The position numbers and the translations under genes are program-made. 39,396 nt of DNA from the NCBI GenBank assembly GCA_028291455.1, contig JAQGHY010000195.1, positions 1-39,396 on the forward strand. Direction: 5' to 3'. This document shows, piece by piece, positions 34,178 through 39,396 of the stretch. The notes below the pieces were generated by a model, which ran no database searches, was not told the origin of the DNA, and saw only the letters and a list, made by a program, of their open reading frames with translations. This stretch comes from Rubritepida sp. Its GTDB lineage: Bacteria > Pseudomonadota > Alphaproteobacteria > Acetobacterales > Acetobacteraceae. Position 1 is the first letter of the stretch; each line of letters opens with the position of its first letter.

Positions 34178-34246
34178 TGAGCCCCTGCTTGGCTCATCTA
34201 ACTTCTTCCCCCGAACTTCGCCGCTCTTTGCGGCGGGGTTTGGGGG
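34178..34246 (+). terminator. Tandem hairpins between the small secreted protein gene and fhs
   Basis: The first hairpin is TGAGCC-CCTGCTT-GGCTCA (34178-34196), followed by a pyrimidine-rich stretch. The second has arms 34208-34224 and 34230-34246 with a TCTTT loop, pairing over 17 bp without a mismatch if three G-T pairs are counted. Those wobble pairs become A-C mismatches on the other strand, so the plus-strand transcript is the one that folds fully. There is no U-run after the second stem. Fits termination of the gene ending at 34160. Confidence 0.6.
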
Positions 34247-34279
34247 CAAGCCGGTCGCGGCAAATCGCAGCTAATGCTC

Positions 34280-35953
34280 CTAGAACAACCCCTCGATCCG
34301 CCCCTCGTCATCGAGCCGGATCGTCTCTGCCGCCGGCACGCGCGGCAGACCGGGCATGGTCATCACATCGCCGCAGATGGCCACGACGAAGCCCGCACCG
34401 GCGGAAAGCCGCACATCCCGAACAGGCAGGATATGTCCCTCCGGCGCGCCGAGCGCGGTTGGATCGGCGCTGAAGCTGTACTGCGTCTTGGCAATGCAGA
34501 CAGGGACGTGCCCGAAGCCCTGGGCCTCGAACCGAGCCAGCTTCACGGCGACGCTGTCGGGAATGGTAATGTCCGAGGCTCGATAGATTTCCCGCGCGAT
34601 AGTCAGGATCTTTCCGGCCAAGGGCATCGCATCGGGATAGAGCGGCTTGAACGCCGCCTCGCCCGCATCCAGCCGGCGCATCACCGCATGGGCCAGCGCC
34701 ACGGTGCCGGCCGCACCGTCCGACCAATGCGTGCAGAGGACCGCCTCGGTGCCGAGTGCCTCCATCGCCTGCTGCACGGCGGCGATCTCTGCCTCGGTAT
34801 CGGCGGTGAAGCGGTTCAGCGCGACGATCGGCGGCAGGCCGAACTTGCGGATATTCTCCACATGCCGCGCGAGGTTCGCGATGCCCCGCCGCACGGCCCG
34901 GACATCCTCGCGGCCGAGGTCCGCCTTGGCGACGCCGCCATGCATCTTCAACGCGCGAATGGTCGCGACGATCACGCAGGCATCGGGTGCCAGGCCTGCC
35001 AGCCGGCACTTGATGTCCAGGAACTTCTCCGCCCCTAAATCTGCGCCGAAGCCCGCCTCGGTCACGACCACATCGCTCAGATGCAGGCCGAGCGTCGTCG
35101 CCACCACGCTGTTGCAGCCATGCGCGATATTGGCGAAGGGCCCGCCATGCACCAGCGCTGGCGAGCCTGCCAGCGTCTGCACCAGATTGGGCGCGAAGGC
35201 ATCGCGCAGCAGCACTGCCATTGCGCCGTCCGCCTTGAGATCGGCCGCCGTCACGGGCGTACCCTCGCGCGTGCTGGCGACGATGATGCGGCCCAGCCGC
35301 ACCTGGAGATCGGCGAGGTCATAGGCGAGGCAGAAGGCCGCCATCACCTCGGATGCGACCACGATGTCGAAGCCGTCCTCGCGCGGGAAGCCGTTCGCCG
35401 TGCCGCCCAGCGAACCCACGATGCTGCGCAGCGCGCGGTCGTTCATGTCCAGGGCGCGCCGCCAGGTGATGCGCCGGGTATCGATGCCGAGCGAATTGCC
35501 CCAGTAGATATGATTGTCCAGCATCGCGGCCAGCAGGTTGTTCGCCGCCGTGATCGCGTGGAAATCGCCGGTGAAGTGGAGGTTGATATCCTCCATCGGC
35601 ACCACCTGCGCATGCCCGCCGCCCGCCGCCCCGCCCTTCATGCCGAAGCACGGGCCGAGCGAGGGTTCGCGCAGGCAGATCATGCTCCGCTTGCCGATCA
35701 GGTTCAGCGCATCGCCGAGCCCGACGGTGGTGGTCGTCTTGCCCTCGCCCGCCGGCGTCGGACTGATGCCGGTGACCAGGACCAGCTTGCCGATAGGACG
35801 GTCGTGCCTCGTCCTCGCCACGAAATCGAGCCCGATCTTCGCCTTGTACTTGCCATAGGGCTCCAGCGCATCGGCGGGGATACCCGCCCTCTCGGCGATC
35901 TCAGCGATGGGCAGCAAGGTGGCGGCGCGGGCGATCTCAAGGTCGATGGACAT
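34280..35953 (-). CDS. fhs: Formate-tetrahydrofolate ligase
   Basis: A 557-residue enzyme that makes 10-formyl-THF from formate, THF and ATP. The P-loop is TPAGEGKTT (66-74), followed by [12 protein letters not shown] and the signature [21 protein letters not shown] split over two blocks, then [18 protein letters not shown]. Length matches the family. ATG 35953 is chosen, since [11 protein letters not shown] is the conserved beginning. It feeds one-carbon units for purine synthesis or serves formate use. folD is not adjacent. The divergent neighbour is a Bug-family receptor gene, 103 bases away. Confidence 0.96.
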   Translation of the reverse strand: MSIDLEIARAATLLPIAEIAERAGIPADALEPYGKYKAKIGLDFVARTRHDRPIGKLVLVTGISPTPAGEGKTTTTVGLGDALNLIGKRSMICLREPSLGPCFGMKGGAAGGGHAQVVPMEDINLHFTGDFHAITAANNLLAAMLDNHIYWGNSLGIDTRRITWRRALDMNDRALRSIVGSLGGTANGFPREDGFDIVVASEVMAAFCLAYDLADLQVRLGRIIVASTREGTPVTAADLKADGAMAVLLRDAFAPNLVQTLAGSPALVHGGPFANIAHGCNSVVATTLGLHLSDVVVTEAGFGADLGAEKFLDIKCRLAGLAPDACVIVATIRALKMHGGVAKADLGREDVRAVRRGIANLARHVENIRKFGLPPIVALNRFTADTEAEIAAVQQAMEALGTEAVLCTHWSDGAAGTVALAHAVMRRLDAGEAAFKPLYPDAMPLAGKILTIAREIYRASDITIPDSVAVKLARFEAQGFGHVPVCIAKTQYSFSADPTALGAPEGHILPVRDVRLSAGAGFVVAICGDVMTMPGLPRVPAAETIRLDDEGRIEGLF

Positions 35954-36032
35954 GCGGTTTCGGCTCCCGGTACGTGCCGGATATGACCCGCTGGCGCGCA
36001 CTTGGACAAGTCGGCCTCTCCAGGTCAGGATG

Positions 36033-36050
36033 CCTCCAAATACTTGGAGG
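36033..36050 (+). promoter_or_regulatory. Perfect hairpin sequestering the ribosome-binding site of the Bug-family gene
   Basis: CCTCCAA (36033-36039), loop ATAC, TTGGAGG (36044-36050): a 7-bp perfect stem whose 3' arm contains the whole GGAGG ribosome site of the gene starting at 36057. Translation would need the stem to open. This is the layout of RNA thermometers and of other translational switches. No RNA data are available, so function is inferred. Confidence 0.6.
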
Positions 36051-36056
36051 AAGTTA

Positions 36057-37028
36057 ATGTTAGTGCAACGTCGCGCCCTGCTCGCCGCCCCAGCCCTGCT
36101 GCCGCTTGCTGCCAGAGCTCAGTCAGATTGGCCGCAGCGGCCCCTGACCATGATGGTCCCCTTCGTCGCCGGCGGCCCTTCTGACATCACGGCGCGGGTG
36201 ATCGCGGCGAAGATGGGCGCCGTCATCGGCCAGCCCGTGGTCGTGGAGAATCGCCCGGGCGCGACCGGCGCCGTGGCGGCCCAGGCGATGATGCGCGCGG
36301 CCCCCGACGGCTATACGATGATGACCGGCTCGATCGGAGTCTTCGCCATCAACAAGGCCCTGCGGCCCAACCTGCCCTATGATCCCGAGCGGGACTTCGC
36401 GCCCATCACGCTCGCCGTGACGACGCCCAACGTGCTCGTCATCAATCCGCAGAAGATCCCCGCCACCGATTTCGCCGGCACCATGGCCTGGCTGCGCACC
36501 AACGGCGCGTCCGCCTCCTACTCGACCTCCGGCGTCGGCTCCTCCGAGCATATGACGATGGAGCTGTTCAAGCTCCGCACCCGGACCGAGGCGACGCATA
36601 TCCCCTACCAGGGCGGCTCGGCGGCAAGCACGGCGCTGATCGGCGGAGACGTGCAGCTCACCTTCCAGAACCTCAGCTCCGTGGCCGGTCATCTGACGAG
36701 CGGCCGCATGCGCGCCGTGCTGGTGACGAGCGATGTCCGCAACCCCACGATCCCCGACGTGCCAACGGCCGCCGAGGTCGGGCTGGACGATTTCGTCGTC
36801 ACCTCCTGGCAGGCGGTGATGGCGCATGCCGCCATCCCCGCCCCGATCCTGGCGCGGCTGGAAGCCGCCTGCATCGAGAGCCTGCGCCACCCCGAAAGCA
36901 TGCAGCGCTTGCAGCAGATCGGCTTCGATGTGGTGGCCAGTAGCGCAGCTGACTTCCGCCGCTTCCAGGCGGCGGAGATCGGGCGCTGGCGGACCGTGGT
37001 GGACCGCGCCCACATCCAGGCGGAGTAG
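36057..37028 (+). CDS. Bug/TctC-family tripartite tricarboxylate-type substrate-binding protein
   Basis: A 323-residue periplasmic receptor, the second Bug protein of the window. The leader is [22 protein letters not shown]. The mature part begins [19 protein letters not shown], then [16 protein letters not shown] and [10 protein letters not shown], the conserved ligand-clasping loops; [18 protein letters not shown] and [11 protein letters not shown] follow. No TctA/TctB genes are near. It is about as long as the copy at 5465 but clearly diverged, so it is an older paralogue, not a recent duplicate. Its stop is one base from the stop of the convergent cysI. Its ribosome site lies in a perfect hairpin. 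Confidence 0.91.
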   Translation: MLVQRRALLAAPALLPLAARAQSDWPQRPLTMMVPFVAGGPSDITARVIAAKMGAVIGQPVVVENRPGATGAVAAQAMMRAAPDGYTMMTGSIGVFAINKALRPNLPYDPERDFAPITLAVTTPNVLVINPQKIPATDFAGTMAWLRTNGASASYSTSGVGSSEHMTMELFKLRTRTEATHIPYQGGSAASTALIGGDVQLTFQNLSSVAGHLTSGRMRAVLVTSDVRNPTIPDVPTAAEVGLDDFVVTSWQAVMAHAAIPAPILARLEAACIESLRHPESMQRLQQIGFDVVASSAADFRRFQAAEIGRWRTVVDRAHIQAE

Positions 37029-37029
37029 C

Positions 37030-38721
37030 CTACTCGGCTGCCTGCCTATGCGGCAGCAGCGCGTTGCGGCAGGCATCGGCGCCGATGCGCGTGCTGAAAT
37101 CGCCGAAGCCCTCGCCCGGATCGCGCTGGGCCGCCCAGAGGTTCAGTAGCGGCGCCAGCGTGGCGCCGATGCGGTCCAGCGGGACCTTGTCCGCGATCGG
37201 GAAGTTCAGCCGTGTCCCCGCGAAATCGCCACCGACGAAGACGACGTACATGCCCGGCGACTTGCCGACGACGCCGATATCGCCCTGGTAGGGCCGGGCG
37301 CAGCCGTTGGGGCAGCCGGTCAGGCGCAGGCTGATCCGCTCGCCCAGCAGGCCGAGACGGCCCAGTTCAGCTTCCACCTGATCGAGGATGGGCTGGCGCA
37401 CGCGCTCGCCCTCCGCGAGCGACTGGCCGCAAGTGGGCAGCGCTACGCAGGCCAGCATGTTCCGTGCAACGGGGGTGAAGGCATCCGGGAACGGGACGTT
37501 GTGAGATCGAAGCAGCGCCTCGAGCGCGGCACGGTCCTCGGCCTGCACGTCGGAGAGCAACACGTCCTGCTGCGAGGTGGCAACGGGGTTCACACCCAGG
37601 GTCTTCCCCGCCTCGCGCAGCGCCGTGCGCAGTCGGACCTCGCCGCGATCCACGATCCGGCCGGCGGGGATATGCAGGCCGAGCCACCAGCGGCCGTCGC
37701 CCTGCTCATGCCAACCAAGGTGATCGGGAATCTCGAAACGCGGCAGCGGCGGGGCGGGAAGCAGAGGGCGACCGAGATCGGCGGAAAGCCGTTCACGCGC
37801 CCATTCCACGCCGCGCTCGGCCATGACGTATTTCAGCCGGGCATGCTTGCGGTCCGTCCGGTCGCCGTGGTCGCGCGAAAGCCGGACCACCGCCTCGGCC
37901 ACTTCCAGCACCTCGTCCGGGCCGATCAGCGCCACGGCATCGGCGAGGCGTGGATAGGTGGCGGGCTTGTTGTGCGTCATGCCCATGCCGCCGCCGATGG
38001 TCACGAGCCAGCCGGTGATCGCGCCAGCGGCATCGGTCTGCATGATGAAGCCGAGGTCGTTCGCGAGCACGTCCGGCGTGTTGTCCGCCGGATGAGCGAG
38101 GCCGATCTTGAACTTCCGCGGCAGGTAGGTCGGGCCGTAGAGCGGTTCCACGTCAGGCGTCGAGACGGGCTCCTCATCGAGGAAGATCTCGTGATGCGCG
38201 CCGCTTTTAGGCAGCAGCGCGGAGGAGAGGCGGCTGGCCTCCGCCTGCAGCCGGATGTGGATGGCGTCCCGGCGCGGAGCCGGGGTGGTGACGACGTTGC
38301 GGACCACATCACCACAGGCTGCGAGCGTGGTAAGAAGGGCCGAATCCACGGCCGCAATGCTCGGCTTGAGTTTTTCTCTCAATATCCCGTGAAATTGGAC
38401 GCCCTGGCGCGATGTCAGGCGAAGCGATCCATCCGCGTAGGTCTCGGCCAAAGCGTCCAGAGCCAGCCATTGCGCAGCGGTGAGACGGCCACCCGGCGCG
38501 CGGACGCGCACCATGAACGACCACTCCTTGTCCTCGCCCGCTTGCTTGCGCTCGGTCGCGGTGTCGCGGTCGAACTGCTCGTAGGTTCCGTGGAATTTCA
38601 GCAGGGTATACGAAGCCTCCGAGAGACCGCCCTTCGGCGCATCGGCCGAAATTTCGGCCGCGATCGGACCGCGCAGCCCCGCGCTTTCGGCTTTGATAGT
38701 CTCAGTGCCCGTGGCTTTCAT
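37030..38721 (-). CDS. cysI: Sulfite/nitrite reductase hemoprotein (siroheme and 4Fe-4S)
   Basis: A 563-residue enzyme of the assimilatory sulfite/nitrite reductase family. The four cluster-binding cysteines are complete: Cys425 and Cys431 (C-x5-C in ACVALPTCG) and Cys470 and Cys474 (C-x3-C in TGCPNGCARPY). The ferrite-like half domains show LTSRQGVQFHGI and NVVTTPAPRRDAIH. The length and N-terminus fit sulfite reductase (CysI) better than NirA. It reduces sulfite to sulfide for cysteine synthesis. ATG 38721 is preferred (AGGA seven bases upstream); GTG 38724 is the alternative. Usual partners (cysH, DUF934, DUF2849) are not on the visible side. Confidence 0.92.
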   Translation of the reverse strand: MKATGTETIKAESAGLRGPIAAEISADAPKGGLSEASYTLLKFHGTYEQFDRDTATERKQAGEDKEWSFMVRVRAPGGRLTAAQWLALDALAETYADGSLRLTSRQGVQFHGILREKLKPSIAAVDSALLTTLAACGDVVRNVVTTPAPRRDAIHIRLQAEASRLSSALLPKSGAHHEIFLDEEPVSTPDVEPLYGPTYLPRKFKIGLAHPADNTPDVLANDLGFIMQTDAAGAITGWLVTIGGGMGMTHNKPATYPRLADAVALIGPDEVLEVAEAVVRLSRDHGDRTDRKHARLKYVMAERGVEWARERLSADLGRPLLPAPPLPRFEIPDHLGWHEQGDGRWWLGLHIPAGRIVDRGEVRLRTALREAGKTLGVNPVATSQQDVLLSDVQAEDRAALEALLRSHNVPFPDAFTPVARNMLACVALPTCGQSLAEGERVRQPILDQVEAELGRLGLLGERISLRLTGCPNGCARPYQGDIGVVGKSPGMYVVFVGGDFAGTRLNFPIADKVPLDRIGATLAPLLNLWAAQRDPGEGFGDFSTRIGADACRNALLPHRQAAE

Positions 38722-38751
38722 CACGTTATCCTAGCGATGCTACTAGACAGC

Positions 38752-38775
38752 GTGAAATCACGATTATACGTTCAC
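38752..38775. promoter_or_regulatory. AT-rich divergent control region of cysI and the siroheme methyltransferase gene
   Basis: The 85-base gap between the two starts is AT-rich. On the minus strand it holds a perfect TATAAT (38768-38763) for cysI, but no good -35. The palindrome GTGA-AA-TCAC (38752-38761) and the wider pair GTGAA (38752-38756)/TTCAC (38771-38775) flank that box, so a regulator could control both genes at once. On the plus strand TTCACA and ATTTAA, 17 bases apart (38771-38799), are a weak candidate. Confidence 0.42.
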
Positions 38776-38806
38776 ATCAAGTGTCATCTCCGGATTTAAA
38801 CGGCAT

Positions 38807-39396
38807 ATGGACGTTCATTTAAACTCCGCCCTCGCGGGGCGCAGCTTTGCCCCCGGCGAGGTCTGGCTGGTCGGCGCTGGCCCCGGCGACCCAGACCTGC
38901 TGACGTTGCGCGCCGTCCAGGCGCTCGCCGCCGCCGACCTGGTTTTGCACGATGCCCTGCCTGGCCGCGCCGTCCTCCGCCACGTTCGCCGCGGCGCCGA
39001 AATCCTGGCCGTCGGCAAGCGCAAGGGCGCCGCCCCGGTTCCGCAGGCGAAGATCAATGCAAGGCTGATCGCCGGCGCCCGGGCCGGGCTGCGGGTCGTG
39101 CGCCTCAAGGGCGGCGATCCCTTCATCTTCGGCCGGGGCGGCGAGGAGGCCCTGGCCTGCGAGGAGGCCGGCATCACTTGGCGCGTCGTTCCCGGCATCT
39201 CCGCGGGCATGGCCGCGCCGGCCGTGGCGGGGATCCCACTCACCCATCGCGGCGTTGCCGCCGCCGTCACCTTCGTCACCGCCCATGACGAGTCGGGCGC
39301 CCTGCCCGCCCTCGACTGGGGCGCACTGGCCCAGATAGGCGGCACGATCGCCGCCTTCATGGCGCTCTCACGCATCGACGAGCTGGCCCTGCGCCT
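38807..39396 (+). CDS. cobA: Uroporphyrinogen-III C-methyltransferase (cut at right edge)
   Basis: The first 196 residues are in the window; the 3' end is missing. The fold starts VWLVGAGPGDPDLLTLRA, followed by VVRLKGGDPFIFGRGGEE and VPGISAGMAAPAVAGIPLTHR, the SAM- and substrate-binding blocks of SUMT. It makes precorrin-2, the first step to siroheme, the cofactor of the sulfite reductase encoded divergently. The conserved region begins 18 residues after the start, so no fused CysG N-terminal dehydrogenase domain exists; it is the single-domain CobA/SUMT form. Confidence 0.93.
   Translation, partial: MDVHLNSALAGRSFAPGEVWLVGAGPGDPDLLTLRAVQALAAADLVLHDALPGRAVLRHVRRGAEILAVGKRKGAAPVPQAKINARLIAGARAGLRVVRLKGGDPFIFGRGGEEALACEEAGITWRVVPGISAGMAAPAVAGIPLTHRGVAAAVTFVTAHDESGALPALDWGALAQIGGTIAAFMALSRIDELALR

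Overview
The window is high-GC, tightly packed bacterial chromosome with alphaproteobacterial character. I read it as Acetobacteraceae/Roseomonas-like. That is an inference from the base composition, the two orphan Bug/TctC binding proteins, the many solute-binding proteins with RR-ALLA-type leaders, an EipB-family envelope protein and the gene mix. No rRNA, CRISPR array, transposase or integrase is visible. Forty protein genes and one tRNA are supported, plus a few doubtful small ORFs. Both ends cut genes: livG at the left and a siroheme-synthesis methyltransferase gene at the right.

Region 1 (1-9.4 kb) is catabolic/accessory. It starts with a minus-strand branched-chain-amino-acid-type ABC importer operon (livK-livH-livM-livG). 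Divergently from it run an acyl-CoA-dehydrogenase-fold flavin oxygenase, a VOC-fold protein and a secreted cupin. An orphan Bug-family binding protein converges on these. A secreted serine beta-lactamase-like hydrolase, a class II aldolase/adducin-fold protein and a flavin reductase follow. The reductase could supply reduced flavin to the oxygenase. Region 2 (9.5-17.6 kb) is housekeeping: a small membrane protein, tRNA-Gln(CUG), Ppx/GppA phosphatase, rlmE, guaB, a HAD dehalogenase, an rsmB-like RNA methyltransferase, a GNAT and guaA. Both dedicated steps to GMP lie here.

Region 3 (17.65-19.0 kb) is a sharply AT-rich island between guaA and hflX. It carries one reverse-oriented gene whose product joins a probable winged-helix N-terminus to a TIR/nucleoside-deoxyribosyltransferase-like C-terminus. 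A 23-codon ORF for a cationic, hydrophobic peptide lies just upstream. The 3' end of guaA is a known integration site, so this looks like transferred cargo, plausibly a compact defence module. It is the best candidate here for something undescribed.

Region 4 (19.0-28.3 kb) holds hflX, an SDR, a YadGH-like ABC-2 exporter, a catalase-family protein, an ArsC/Spx-like reductase, a second SDR and a complete TRAP transporter (dctP-dctQ-dctM). Region 5 (28.4-39.4 kb) holds an NDP-forming CoA ligase, EipB, a uronate-dehydrogenase-like enzyme divergent from an amidase, a small secreted two-cysteine protein with a strong hairpin behind it, formate-THF ligase, a second Bug protein, and sulfite reductase (cysI) divergent from the siroheme methyltransferase gene.

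Several genes for binding proteins and a catalase have short hairpins over or against their ribosome-binding sites. The clearest is a perfect 7-bp stem burying the GGAGG of the Bug gene at 36057. Many neighbouring genes converge with almost no space between them.
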